DNA of 64,000 nt from Paenibacillus sp. cl123 (GTDB lineage: Bacteria; Bacillota; Bacilli; Paenibacillales; NBRC-103111). The notes under the pieces were generated by a model. It was not told the origin of the DNA. It did not search any database and saw only the letters and a program-made list of their open reading frames with translations. The stretch's first letter is position 1. Each line of letters opens with the position of its first letter. Shown in pieces: positions 54,375 to 63,410 of this stretch. The DNA is taken from positions 59,539 through 123,538 of the forward strand of contig NZ_FMYY01000008.1 in assembly GCF_900101595.1 (NCBI RefSeq). The letters run 5' to 3'. Position numbers and translations under genes: made by a program.

Positions 54375-56159
54375 ATGTTCAGAAGCTGGAATAATCTGAG
54401 AGTCAAGTTTGTCATCGGCTTTCTAGTGGTTCTTACGCCGCTGCTTGTATTCGTCTTCTACAACAATTTGTATGCGATGGAGGTTGTCCGCGACCAGGTA
54501 TCCAAGGCGTATATCGATCAGCTGGAGAAACGGGTCAATCAGCATAATCTGGTCATGAAGATGACCAACTCCTATATTTACTCGGTGCCTGACAGGGACC
54601 CGGACATTACGGCGCTGTACTTCACGGCTCCCGGCAGCAATGAATACGCTCTCATCCGCCAGCGGATCATTAACAAGTTCGGGATAGATATGGATTTTTA
54701 CACCATAATCGACTCTCTGTTTCTGTACACGGCTGCCGGGGACGAGTTTATTTTCATGAGCAAAAGCAGCTATAACGAACGGCTCGACCTGCTCGGCCGT
54801 CTGCTGCCGGACATTCTTCAGGCCGAGGAAAGCGAGGTTCAGCCGGAGTGGCGAATCGTAGATTCGGCGACCGACAAAGCCATGATGAAGGTCGTCACAA
54901 TTAATCCGGATCTGTACATGGGCGCCTGGATCAAGTTCAATGACCTGCTCGAGCCGATCAAGGCCATCGGCGACGAGCATCTGGCAGGCAGTGTGATCGT
55001 CGATAAACAAGGCTTTCCGCTATCGGGCACGACGCTCTCGCCGGGGCAGCTGGAAACGGTCCGCGCCCATCAGGGCGGGAGCGGGCAGCCTTATCAGACG
55101 GTTCGCGATCCGGACGACGGGCAGAAATATTTGCTGATCAGCGTGAAGTTCGAGCTGGCGGATGTCTATTATACGCTGCTGATCAAAGAGGAGGCGCTGC
55201 TGCAAAATCTGCCTTTCTTCCAGCGGGCGGTCTTCCTGATTCCTGCCGCCGCCGCCGTTATTCTGCTGTTTGCTCTGCTGTTCATCCGCAACATCCTCTT
55301 CACCCCCATGAATGTCATGATGCAGGGGATGAGGCGAGTGATGAAGGGGGATCTGGAGGTGCGGCTCAGGCATAAGTCCTCGACCGAGTTCGACTTTCTC
55401 ATCCGCACCTTCAATGACATGGTCGCCCAGATCCAGCATCTGAAAATCGATGTATACGAGGAGCAATTGCGAACCAAGGAGGCCGAATACAAGCATCTTC
55501 AAGTACAGATTAATCCGCACTTTTACTTGAATTCCCTGAATATTATTTATAGCCTCTCCGCCTTGAACAAACAGGAGCTCGTGCAGGAGATGGCCGAGCA
55601 TCTGGCCGAATATTTCCGGTTCGCCATCCGGACGAACCGCAGCTTTGTTCAGCTGCATGAGGAGCTGGCCCACATCGATCATTATATGGAAATCCAGAAG
55701 CTTCGCTTTCCGAGGAAGCTCACCTTCTCCGTCTCGCTGCCGGACGATTGCCGCAGCAGCATGATCCCTCCGCTTACGATCCAGCCTTTCGTAGAGAACT
55801 GTGTGGTACACGGGTTCAAGGACCGCAAGCGCGTGCTGGCTGTGGAAGTCCGCATTACCCCAGACGAGCGGATGCAAGACACGATATGCATCCGGATTCA
55901 GGACAACGGTCCGGGCTTTCCGTCTTCTCTGCTCGAGATGCTGCGCCATGAGCAGGAGGATGCGGACTATGGAGATAAGCATCTCGGGATATGGAATGTG
56001 CGGCATCGCCTGAAAATGAAGTTTGGGGAACGCGCATCCATTCAGTTCGGCAACCGCGAGGGGGACCAAGGGGCTGTCGTTACGATCCGGCTGCCCAAGC
56101 AAATTTACGAGGAAGAAACAGGAGGGCACCATCATGTTCAAGCTGCTGATCGTAGATGA
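54375..56159 (+). CDS. YesM-type sensor histidine kinase
   Basis: The 594-residue kinase has two helices (about 12-32 and 284-308) around an extracellular sensor, then a HAMP domain (MRRVMKGDLEVRLRHKSSTE). The phosphoacceptor block QINPHFYLNSLNIIYSLS lies near residue 376, with the N-box IQPFVENCVVHGFKDRK near 468 and the G-box IQDNGPGFPSSLLEML near 507. The H-box reads HFYLN where the family usually has HFLYN. YesM-type kinases sense sugars or cell-wall fragments and control the adjacent importer through a YesN-type regulator. GGGGGAGGGCG precedes the ATG at 54375. The 3' end overlaps the regulator gene by 26 bases. Confidence 0.94.
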   Translation: MFRSWNNLRVKFVIGFLVVLTPLLVFVFYNNLYAMEVVRDQVSKAYIDQLEKRVNQHNLVMKMTNSYIYSVPDRDPDITALYFTAPGSNEYALIRQRIINKFGIDMDFYTIIDSLFLYTAAGDEFIFMSKSSYNERLDLLGRLLPDILQAEESEVQPEWRIVDSATDKAMMKVVTINPDLYMGAWIKFNDLLEPIKAIGDEHLAGSVIVDKQGFPLSGTTLSPGQLETVRAHQGGSGQPYQTVRDPDDGQKYLLISVKFELADVYYTLLIKEEALLQNLPFFQRAVFLIPAAAAVILLFALLFIRNILFTPMNVMMQGMRRVMKGDLEVRLRHKSSTEFDFLIRTFNDMVAQIQHLKIDVYEEQLRTKEAEYKHLQVQINPHFYLNSLNIIYSLSALNKQELVQEMAEHLAEYFRFAIRTNRSFVQLHEELAHIDHYMEIQKLRFPRKLTFSVSLPDDCRSSMIPPLTIQPFVENCVVHGFKDRKRVLAVEVRITPDERMQDTICIRIQDNGPGFPSSLLEMLRHEQEDADYGDKHLGIWNVRHRLKMKFGERASIQFGNREGDQGAVVTIRLPKQIYEEETGGHHHVQAADRR

Positions 56160-57747
56160 TGAAGAATATGCCGTACAAGCGCTTTGCGAGAAGGTCGCAT
56201 GGGCGAAGGCGGGGATAGAGGAAGTATTCACCGCATACGATGCCGAGGAAGCCAGGGAGATTTTGAGTCAAACCGCTGTCGATGTGATCGTCTGCGATAT
56301 TGAGATGCCGGGAGAGAACGGCCTGGGCTTGCTTCAGAGCATCCGGGAGCAGAGTGCGGATACCGAGGTGATCTTCCTGACCGGGCACGCCAGCTTCAGC
56401 TACGCACAGCTGGCTCTGCAGCTTGGAAGCTTCAGCTATCTGCTCAAGCCGGTGAAATACGACCAGCTGCTGGAGGTGGTGCGGGAAGCGCTGGCCAAGC
56501 TCAGCCAAGCCAGGGAGCTGAAGCAGCAGCATGAAACGTATTCCAAATACTACGGGCTGTGGCAATCGCAGAAGCCGCTGCTCGTCGAGCGTTTCTGGCA
56601 GGATGTGCTTGCTCAGCGCATCGCTCCTTCGCCGGCGAAAATCGCTGAGCTGATGGAGACCTACAGCATCGAGTTTAAGCCGGGCAGTCTGCTGATGCCC
56701 ATCATGATCAGCATCGAGCGGTGGAGCAAGGAATTCAGCATACGGGATGAAGAGATCGTGGAATACGCGCTGCGCAATGCCGCCTCCGAGATCATCCAGA
56801 GCGGCAGGCCGGGCATTGTCCTGCAGGACGGCCACGGCATCAATCTCGTGCTGCTCTACGCGCTGCAGGACAGGCCGGTTGAGCGGGAAGAGCTGATGCA
56901 GCAGTGCAGACAATATATGGAGGCATGCTCCAAGTACTTCTACTGCCAGGTGTCCTGTTATTTGGCCGACCCGACGCCGATCGGAGATTTGACCAAAGTC
57001 TATTACGAGCTTCTCAACATGGAGCGCAACAACATCCGAAGTCCCGGATCGGTGATCTGGAACGAGCCAGGGGTCCGCAGCACGGGAACCGCTATGCCGA
57101 TTCCCTGGTTTTCGGAGCTGGCTGTTTTTTTCGAGACAGGGAAAAAGGAGGAGTTTGTCCGCAGGCTCCAGGACATGTTCGCTATGCTGCGCGAGCAGCC
57201 CTTACTGACGGTCGAAACGCTCGGCGCTTTCTACCATGCGCTGTTGAACCTTGTCTACAACGTCTTCCACAGGCAGGGTCTCTCGGTGCAGCATCTGTTT
57301 TCGGCCAAGGAATTCAGCGACGAAGCCTATGCCACCAAAAATCTGGAGCATCTGGAGGCTTGGGCGCTCAAGGTGTCCACAGTGGGGATGGACCGGTTAT
57401 ATCCGCCGCAGTCGGACAAGCTGTCCGTGATGGAGCAGATTTATGCGTATGTGAAGGAGCATCTGGCCGACGATATGACGCGGGAGGACATTGCGTCGTT
57501 CGTGAATTTCAATCCCGCTTATTTGTCCCGTCTGTTCAAGAAAGAAAGCGGCATTTCCTTGTTCGATTATATTCTCCAGGAGAGGGTCGAGAAAGCGAAG
57601 CAGCTGCTTGCGGATACGGGCCTGAAGATCAGTGAAATCGCGGAGATGACGGGGTACGGGAACTTTTCCCACTTCACCAAGATGTTCAAGAAGGTGACTG
57701 GGCATACGCCTCAGGAGTACAGAAAGCATGCCAGAATCGAAGATTGA
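56134..57747 (+). CDS. YesN-type response regulator with AraC DNA-binding domain
   Basis: The 537-residue protein starts with a receiver domain (FKLLIVDDEEYAVQALCEK, the phosphorylatable Asp at 55 in VIVCDIEMPGENG, and Lys in SYLLKPVKYDQL). A long middle region of unknown structure follows. The C-terminal AraC double helix-turn-helix lies near residues 433-530 (MTREDIASFVNFNPAYLSR, KISEIAEMTGYGNFSHFTK). The ATG at 56134 is preceded by AGGAGGGC. It is translated in tandem with the kinase and should activate the importer operon 256 bases downstream. Confidence 0.95.
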   Translation: MFKLLIVDDEEYAVQALCEKVAWAKAGIEEVFTAYDAEEAREILSQTAVDVIVCDIEMPGENGLGLLQSIREQSADTEVIFLTGHASFSYAQLALQLGSFSYLLKPVKYDQLLEVVREALAKLSQARELKQQHETYSKYYGLWQSQKPLLVERFWQDVLAQRIAPSPAKIAELMETYSIEFKPGSLLMPIMISIERWSKEFSIRDEEIVEYALRNAASEIIQSGRPGIVLQDGHGINLVLLYALQDRPVEREELMQQCRQYMEACSKYFYCQVSCYLADPTPIGDLTKVYYELLNMERNNIRSPGSVIWNEPGVRSTGTAMPIPWFSELAVFFETGKKEEFVRRLQDMFAMLREQPLLTVETLGAFYHALLNLVYNVFHRQGLSVQHLFSAKEFSDEAYATKNLEHLEAWALKVSTVGMDRLYPPQSDKLSVMEQIYAYVKEHLADDMTREDIASFVNFNPAYLSRLFKKESGISLFDYILQERVEKAKQLLADTGLKISEIAEMTGYGNFSHFTKMFKKVTGHTPQEYRKHARIED

Positions 57748-57793
57748 GCGCGGCGTATCGCGGATGGGTTTAGGGCAGCGCGGCGGTTATCGG

Positions 57794-57856
57794 CGTCTTC
57801 GCGCTTGGAAAGGATAAGCTGTTCGGCCATCCCTCCAAGCGCGCAAGACGTTTTTT
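57794..57856 (+). terminator. Terminator after the response regulator
   Basis: CGTCTTCGCGCTTGGA (57794-57809) pairs with TCCAAGCGCGCAAGACG (57834-57850) with one bulge, followed by six T residues. Confidence 0.88.
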
Positions 57857-57919
57857 GCATGCCACGTTTGCCGGTGGTATTAGTAAAATTCACTCATCGG
57901 GCAGGTCACCAAAACGTTA

Positions 57920-57936
57920 GTCAGGAAGTCACTGAC
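57920..57936. promoter_or_regulatory. Inverted repeat upstream of the importer operon, candidate regulator site
   Basis: GTCAG and CTGAC are separated by 7 bases in the 147-base leader before the permease gene. A TATAAT lies at 57964-57969 without a good -35 box, which is what an activated promoter would look like. The link to the response regulator is inferred from position. Confidence 0.35.
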
Positions 57937-58003
57937 GGTATAGAGAGTTTTTCCAAGTCTTTCTATAATAAGGTCATAAGCGCGAGAGAGGAGAGAAAGC
58001 AAG

Positions 58004-58984
58004 ATGGACACCGTAGAGGTACGCGGGCCCGACCGGGCCAGCCGGCCGCTCAAGAAAGCCAGTCATCGCTTCACGGCCTGGACGAACCTGAAGAAGTTCA
58101 AGATCCTGTATCTGATGTTTTTGCCGGGCGCGTTGTTTTTGCTGATCAACAATTATTTGCCGATGGCCGGCGTCGTGATGGCTTTCAAGAATGTCAATTT
58201 TACCGACGGGCCCTTCCGCAGCCCATGGAGCGGACTTCAGAACTTCAAGTATTTATTCGCTACTGACGCGGCATGGAGCACCACCTATAACACCTTGATG
58301 TACAACAGCATTTTTATAGCGCTTAATCTGGTGATAGGCGTCGGCATGGCGGTAATGCTGTATGAGGTCAAAAGCAGGAGATTGTCCAAGCTGTATCAAT
58401 CGGCGATGTTTTTCCCTTATTTCCTCTCCATGGTCGTCATCAGCTATCTGGTGCTCGCCTTCCTCGGCGTGGAGACCGGCTATATCAATACGTCGGTGCT
58501 GAAAGCGCTCGGGCTGGAGCCGATCGACTGGTATATGACGCCCGAATATTGGACCTATATCTTACCGTTTGTCAACGTCTGGAAAAACATCGGTTATTAT
58601 GTGGTCATCTACTACGCCGCCATTATCGGCATCGACGAGGAATATTTCGAGGCGGCGGTGCTTGACGGAGCGGGTAAATGGAAGCAAATTATGAACATCA
58701 CGATTCCGTTTTTGTCTCCGCTGATCATCACGATGACGCTGCTGCAGATCGGCCGTATTTTCTACGCGGACTTCGGCTTATTCTTTAACGTTCCGCTTGA
58801 CGCGGGGCCGCTGTATCCGTCCACTCAGGTCATCGACACGTATGTGTACCGGACCTTTATCCAGAACGGCGATGCGGGCATGGCGTCCGCAGCGGGTTTG
58901 TATCAGGCTTTCGTAGGCTTCGTGCTCGTGCTGCTCGCTAATTTCGCCGTCAGGAAATTTGACAAAAACTCAGCGCTTTTCTAA
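58004..58984 (+). CDS. LplB-type ABC importer permease
   Basis: The 326-residue permease has a basic N-terminus (NLKKFKILYLMFLPGALFLL) and six helices. NNYLPMAGVVMAFKNVNFTD and the EAA-type loop FEAAVLDGAGKWKQIMNITI are typical of LplB. GAGAGAGGAGAG precedes the start. It is first in a three-gene operon with a second permease and a lipoprotein, controlled in all likelihood by the two-component system upstream. No ATPase gene is linked. Confidence 0.92.
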   Translation: MDTVEVRGPDRASRPLKKASHRFTAWTNLKKFKILYLMFLPGALFLLINNYLPMAGVVMAFKNVNFTDGPFRSPWSGLQNFKYLFATDAAWSTTYNTLMYNSIFIALNLVIGVGMAVMLYEVKSRRLSKLYQSAMFFPYFLSMVVISYLVLAFLGVETGYINTSVLKALGLEPIDWYMTPEYWTYILPFVNVWKNIGYYVVIYYAAIIGIDEEYFEAAVLDGAGKWKQIMNITIPFLSPLIITMTLLQIGRIFYADFGLFFNVPLDAGPLYPSTQVIDTYVYRTFIQNGDAGMASAAGLYQAFVGFVLVLLANFAVRKFDKNSALF

Positions 58985-59004
58985 AGCCTTCGGGAGGAAT
59001 TTGT

Positions 59005-59925
59005 ATGAGCGGGCAGCAAAGCGGCGGCAAGGCGCTTAAAGCCTCAACAGGCTCCGGCCTGGCGATCAACGCGTTTTTTATCCTATGGACACTTCTGTGC
59101 ATAGTTCCTTTTATTCTGGTCATCGCGGTTTCCTTCTCGGACGAGAACACGATTTTGGCCAACGGGTACAAGTTTATTCCCGATAAGTTCAGCCTGAGCG
59201 CTTACGAGTACATCATCAAGGATAAAATGCAGGTGCTGAACGCTTATCGCGTTTCCATCACGGTCACGATCACAGGCACGCTGCTCAGCCTGCTGATCAC
59301 GGCGCTGTACGCCTATCCGCTGTCCAGAACCGATCTGCCATACCGCGGTTTCTTCTCCTTCTATGTATTTTTCACGCTGCTGTTCAATGGCGGGCTGGTC
59401 CCGTTCTACTTCCTGTACGTAATGGTGCTGGGGCTCAAAAACTCCATGCTGGCGCTGATCCTGCCGCTGCTGCTTCAGCCGTTTTTCGTCATCATCATGA
59501 GAACGTTTTTTCAAACCTCGATCCCGCCGGCAGTCATCGAAGCGGCCAAGATCGACGGAGCGGGAGAGATAGGCATCTTCTGGCGAATCATCATCCCGTT
59601 GTCCATGCCGGTCATCGCCAGCGTAGGCTTGTTCACGACGCTGAACTATTGGAATGACTGGTTTCTCAGCCTGCTGTTCATCGAACCGGGCAATAACAAT
59701 GTCGGGCTGCAATATTTGCTGCAGCGGGCTGTGCTCAACATTCAATACATCACGCAAAATTCGAATGTTTCGCAGTATTTGTCCGGTCAGGATCTGGCCA
59801 ATCTTCCGAACCGCACCCTGCAGATGGCGATGGCCGTCGTAGGCATCGGGCCTATCATTTTCGCTTATCCTTTTTTTCAGAAGTATTTTGTCAAAGGTCT
59901 TACGGTTGGCGCAGTCAAAGGCTAA
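59005..59925 (+). CDS. LplC/YtcP-type ABC importer permease
   Basis: A 306-residue six-helix permease with IEAAKIDGAGEIGIFWRIII as the EAA loop and the usual C-terminus FVKGLTVGAVKG. FNGGLVPFYFLYVMVLGLKN and the NYWNDWFLSLLFIEP segment are typical of the YtcP/LplC branch. It lies 20 bases after the first permease with GGGAGGAA as ribosome site. Confidence 0.92.
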   Translation: MSGQQSGGKALKASTGSGLAINAFFILWTLLCIVPFILVIAVSFSDENTILANGYKFIPDKFSLSAYEYIIKDKMQVLNAYRVSITVTITGTLLSLLITALYAYPLSRTDLPYRGFFSFYVFFTLLFNGGLVPFYFLYVMVLGLKNSMLALILPLLLQPFFVIIMRTFFQTSIPPAVIEAAKIDGAGEIGIFWRIIIPLSMPVIASVGLFTTLNYWNDWFLSLLFIEPGNNNVGLQYLLQRAVLNIQYITQNSNVSQYLSGQDLANLPNRTLQMAMAVVGIGPIIFAYPFFQKYFVKGLTVGAVKG

Positions 59926-59998
59926 CTCCGGTCAGCTGCGATGCTGCCCGGTTAGCATATAGAAGGGAATTATTCCAATAGCCTGTGGGAGGGTTTGT

Positions 59999-61543
59999 AT
60001 GAAATCGAGCAGAAAGAGAAGCATGCTGATGGTGCTGCCGCTTGCGCTGGCCTTTACATTAAGCGCTTGCAGCGGAGGGAGCGCGCCGGCAGGGGGTGAC
60101 GCCGGGAAGCCGGCCGAGGAGCCCAAGGGTGCGTCGGAAGCGGCGGGAACGGCGGAGACCGCCCTGTATGAAGTCAGCCTCCAGTACCCGGGGGTGCCGC
60201 AGAAGGGTGTTCCCGCCGTGGAGGCGGAGGCCAATAAATATTTGGCTGCCCAGAAGATCGGAGCTACGCTGAAGATCAATGCCATCGACTGGGGGCAATG
60301 GGATCAGAAGCTGAATCTGATGATTGCTTCCGGGGAGAAGTCGGACATTATCTTTACGGCGGCTTGGCAAAACTACACCGTTAATGTAGCGAAAGGCGCA
60401 TTCCTGGATATCGGCGAGCTGCTGAAGTCGGATGGCAAGGATATCGTGGCGAATCTGGACCCGAGGTTCCTGGAGGGCTCGAAGATCGGCGAAAAAAACT
60501 ACGGCGTACCGACCAACAAGGAGCTGGCGGCGACACGCGGCGTCATTGTGCGCAAGGATCTGGCCGACAAGTACAACATGGATCTGACCGCGGTCAAGAC
60601 TTGGGAGGATCTGGAGCCTTTATTCAAGATTATCAAGGAAAAAGAGCCGGCGGTTACGCCGTTCTATAACTCCAATGCAAATAACGGCAACGGGCTACTC
60701 GACAATTTGGACTGGGATTACCTGGGAGATGCCTCGGTGCCTGGCGTCATCCGCAAGATCGGCAAGGAAACCAAGGTGATGAATGCGCTGGAAACGCCGG
60801 AATATATAGAGAAAGCGAAGCTGGCGCGCAAATGGTATTTGGCCGGATATATCAACAAGGATGCGGCAACCTCTACCGTATTCCCCAGAGACCAGGCCAA
60901 GGCAGGCAAAGCATTCGCCTTCACGGACGGCCTGAAGCCCGGCAAAGCGGCGGAGGAGCAGGGCTATATCGGCTTCCCGCTCGCCCAGATCGATCTGACT
61001 CAGCCGACGATAACGACCGGAGACGCTTCCGGTGCGATGCTGGCGATCTCGAAAACGTCGAAAAATCCGAAGCTGGCGATGCAGGTGATCAATCTGCTGC
61101 ATAAGGACCCGGTCTTCAACAATCTGATCAATTTCGGCATCGAAGGCAAGCATTATGTGAAGGTTAGCGACAAGATTATCAAGAACGGCCCTGAAGCCGA
61201 GCTGTACAACCCGGGCGCCCAATGGCAGCTCGGCAACCAGTTCCTCAACTATCTGAAGGAGAACGAGGACCCGAAGAAATGGGAGCTGTACAAAGCGTTT
61301 AACGACAAGGGAGTAGCATCCCCGTCCTTCGGCTTCGCGTTTAACTCCCAGCCGGTGAAGACGGAGATTGCGGCTTATACGACGATCAACGAGCAGTACC
61401 ACGTCCCGCTGACCACAGGCTCGGTTGATCCGGATAAAATGATTCCGGAGTTTCTGGAGAAGCAGAAAAAAGCAGGCGTCGACAAAATTATCGCCGAGAA
61501 GCAGAAGCAGCTGGACGATTTCCTGGCGGCGCAAAAGAAATAA
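59999..61543 (+). CDS. LplA-type substrate-binding lipoprotein
   Basis: The 514-residue protein has a lipoprotein signal (MVLPLALAFTLSACSGGS, Cys near 23), an Ala/Gly/Glu-rich linker and a type-2 binding fold with WGQWDQKLNLMIASGEKSDI, FTAAWQNYTVNVAKGAF and YGVPTNKELAATRGVIVRKD. This resembles the LipO/LplA group of Paenibacillus (DUF3502-containing type). It lies after, not before, the permeases. The ligand is unknown, probably an oligosaccharide. GGGAGGG precedes the ATG. Confidence 0.92.
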   Translation: MKSSRKRSMLMVLPLALAFTLSACSGGSAPAGGDAGKPAEEPKGASEAAGTAETALYEVSLQYPGVPQKGVPAVEAEANKYLAAQKIGATLKINAIDWGQWDQKLNLMIASGEKSDIIFTAAWQNYTVNVAKGAFLDIGELLKSDGKDIVANLDPRFLEGSKIGEKNYGVPTNKELAATRGVIVRKDLADKYNMDLTAVKTWEDLEPLFKIIKEKEPAVTPFYNSNANNGNGLLDNLDWDYLGDASVPGVIRKIGKETKVMNALETPEYIEKAKLARKWYLAGYINKDAATSTVFPRDQAKAGKAFAFTDGLKPGKAAEEQGYIGFPLAQIDLTQPTITTGDASGAMLAISKTSKNPKLAMQVINLLHKDPVFNNLINFGIEGKHYVKVSDKIIKNGPEAELYNPGAQWQLGNQFLNYLKENEDPKKWELYKAFNDKGVASPSFGFAFNSQPVKTEIAAYTTINEQYHVPLTTGSVDPDKMIPEFLEKQKKAGVDKIIAEKQKQLDDFLAAQKK

Positions 61544-61557
61544 ACAAAGGAAGCGCG

Positions 61558-61597
61558 AAACGCCCCTATGCCGACTGCGGTCAGCGGGGGCGTTTTG
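61558..61597 (+). terminator. Terminator of the second importer operon
   Basis: AACGCCCC (61559-61566) pairs with GGGGCGTT (61587-61594), and the arm ends in TTTT. It lies 15 bases past the stop. Confidence 0.88.
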
Positions 61598-61793
61598 CCG
61601 TTGGCGCGCTTGCCTGTTGATTCTGCGGATCGGGAGCTTAGCCGGGTGCGGCTATAAATAGGATTATATATCGGCTTGGCTTGCTTCCCATCCGCATCGG
61701 AACGCCCTTTGCAGCGGGCAGCCTCGTTTAATGCGGGACAATATTATTGTTATTGTTTAAATTTTTCGCAAGCGGGAGGGGAGGAGTGGGAGC

Positions 61794-62151
61794 GTTTATA
61801 CGAAAATCCGCACACCTCCCGCATTTTGGGCCCTGATCGGGTGGGTTTATACGAAAATCCGCACAGTTCCTGCATTTTGGGCGCTGATCGGGTGGGTTTA
61901 TACGAAATTCCGTACACCTCCAGCATTTTGGGCGCTGATCGGGTGGGTTTATACGAAATTCCGTACACCTCCAGCATTTTGGGCGCTGATCGGGAGCGTT
62001 TTATACGAAAATCCGCACACCTCTCGCACTGTAGGCGCTAATCGGAACTGTTTTATACGAAAATCCGCACACCTCCCGCACTGTAGGCGCTAATCGGAAC
62101 TGTTTTATACGAAAATCCGCACAATTCCCGGCATTTACCGCCCGTCAGTCG
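61794..62151. repeat. 51/52-bp tandem repeat, seven units
   Basis: Units start at 61794, 61845, 61896, 61947, 61998, 62050 and 62102, each opening GTTTATACGAAA or GTTTTATACGAAA. CCGCACACCTCCCGCATTTT and GGCGCTGATCGG-like parts follow. The first four spacings are 51 bases and the last two 52, because of one extra T in the opening run. The two units at 61896 and 61947 are nearly identical. The 734-base gap 61544-62277 holds this array and the upstream terminator only; an ORF running through part of it merely reads a 17-residue translation of the 51-base unit and has no ribosome site. Confidence 0.92.
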
Positions 62152-62277
62152 CATTTTATAGGAACGGAAGGGCCGTTTGCCCTGGTTTGCGGCGTCCTTC
62201 CTCACAGAGGCTGCTCCTTCCATCAAGTGGCTTCTTGTGGAAATAGAACAGCCTGTCCTTTCTACAGATAAGCAGCG

Positions 62278-63009
62278 TCAGGAGAACAGCCAGCTGATCG
62301 CTTCGGGCATATGCTTGGCAAAAAATACGCCGTCATGCGTACCGCCTTCTTCCTCCACAAATATCAGCCGGTCGCTCGGACAGCCTTTGTTTACCAGTGC
62401 CTTGTAGGCTTCATGCGTGTAGGGAACCATGTTAGCCTGAATATTTTGCTTATGCACGCCTTCCTTGCTCCCCACGTACATAAACAGCTTCTGATTCGCG
62501 GAGGGTGGAGGGCTCTCCCGGACAAATTCCAGGAAGCCTTCGTACCAGAAGGAAGCGGATAAAGCCCCGATCCGACCGAACACATCCGGATGCCGATAGG
62601 CGGCATACAGCGAGATCAGACCTCCTAACGAAGCGCCGATCATGGCGGTATGCTCGGCGTCGGGGAGCGTCCTGTAGCTGGCGTCTATCTGCGGCTTCAA
62701 AATCCCGGTCACATACCCCAGGTAAGCGTCGCCTTGTCCCCCGAAGTCCGGGTACGTGCTGAGCAGCGCTTTGGCCGGCCAGGGCGTGTATTCGTTGTTG
62801 CGGTTGATCGGTTCGATCCCGACCAGGATAACCTCGGGCAGCGCCTTGGTCATAAACAGATGCTGCAGCCAGTTCAGCATATAGTCGATCAGCTCGCTGC
62901 CGTCCTGTAGATAAGCAACCGGGTATCTACCTCCGTCCTTGTACGAGGGAGGCAGGAAAACCGTAACCTGATGCTCCCCGATCATTTCTTTTTTGATGCT
63001 GTTTCTCAC
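62278..63009 (-). CDS. Esterase, enterochelin-esterase-like alpha/beta hydrolase
   Basis: The 243-residue protein belongs to the esterase D/enterochelin esterase group. It has VTVFLPPSYKDGGRYPVAYLQ near the N-terminus, the nucleophile elbow MIGASLGGLISLYAA and a C-terminal His in EEGGTHDGVFFAKHM, giving a plausible Ser-Asp-His triad. It has no signal peptide, so it is probably cytoplasmic. The GTG start follows GGGAGATGG on the minus strand. Substrates in this family include siderophore esters and acylated sugars. The neighbouring gene carries a Fur box, but this gene has none of its own. Confidence 0.88.
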   Translation of the reverse strand: MRNSIKKEMIGEHQVTVFLPPSYKDGGRYPVAYLQDGSELIDYMLNWLQHLFMTKALPEVILVGIEPINRNNEYTPWPAKALLSTYPDFGGQGDAYLGYVTGILKPQIDASYRTLPDAEHTAMIGASLGGLISLYAAYRHPDVFGRIGALSASFWYEGFLEFVRESPPPSANQKLFMYVGSKEGVHKQNIQANMVPYTHEAYKALVNKGCPSDRLIFVEEEGGTHDGVFFAKHMPEAISWLFS

Positions 63010-63045
63010 TCAACCATCTCCCGTTCGCGTTTATAGGCATTAAAT

Positions 63046-63065
63046 AGCCCCACCAAAGTGGGGCT
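63046..63065 (-). terminator. Hairpin after the DUF1450-like gene
   Basis: AGCCCCAC and GTGGGGCT form a perfect 8-bp stem around a 4-base loop, followed on the minus strand by ATTTAAT. A weak T-run, so termination is only probable. Confidence 0.55.
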
Positions 63066-63104
63066 TAGCGACGTTATATCACCAACTGCCGTCGGTTCGG
63101 CGGC

Positions 63105-63359
63105 CTAGGCTAAGACTTTTTCTTCTGCCGCAGCCATACCGCTCAGCAGCTGCTTCAACTGCATATACAACAAATCCGGAGATTCGGCGCAGATCACGCC
63201 GGACTTGCCTACTTTAGCGACGCATTGCTTGGAGCACTGCTTGCAGCAGCCCAGACAATCCTTTTTCTTATGTTCGATATCCGGAAATTCATCCTTCATC
63301 GATTTGAATACGGATTTGGAGCCGTTTTTGAAGTTCTTGCAGCAATATTTGACTTTCAT
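63105..63359 (-). CDS. Small Cys-rich DUF1450-like protein (YuzB-type)
   Basis: The 84-residue product has Cys pairs in VKYCCKNFKNG, a central KDCLGCCKQCSKQCVAKVG block and then VICAESPDLLYMQLKQLL. The spacing recalls DUF1450/YuzB proteins (a Cys near the start, CLGxC in the middle, then a Gly and a SPDEL-like helix). The cysteines could bind iron or an iron-sulfur cluster; this is inference. ATG 63359 is preferred to TTG 63362 because GGAGA lies 7-8 bases upstream. A consensus promoter and a Fur box lie just upstream, so it should be made under iron limitation. Confidence 0.8.
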   Translation of the reverse strand: MKVKYCCKNFKNGSKSVFKSMKDEFPDIEHKKKDCLGCCKQCSKQCVAKVGKSGVICAESPDLLYMQLKQLLSGMAAAEEKVLA

Positions 63360-63392
63360 CAAACCGTCTCCTTCAGCAAGCTTGTGCGCAAA

Positions 63393-63407
63393 TGATAATC
63401 ATTATCG
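63393..63407. promoter_or_regulatory. Fur box
   Basis: TGATAATCATTATCG matches the 7-1-7 Bacillus Fur consensus TGATAATNATTATCA at 14 of 15 positions (all but the last base). It lies just downstream of the -10 box of the promoter that drives the small Cys-rich protein. Confidence 0.9.
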
Positions 63408-63410
63408 TCA

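Noticed and set aside
55020-56231. 403-codon frame antisense to the histidine kinase
   Set aside because: Shadow of the sense gene; its composition is unlike a natural protein.
61676-62041. 121-codon frame through the 51-bp repeat with a 17-residue period
   Set aside because: No ribosome site; the period shifts to 52 bases later in the array, so the frame is not maintained across it.
61794-62151. Possible CRISPR array
   Set aside because: The repeats are contiguous with no unique spacers between conserved units, and no cas genes lie nearby.
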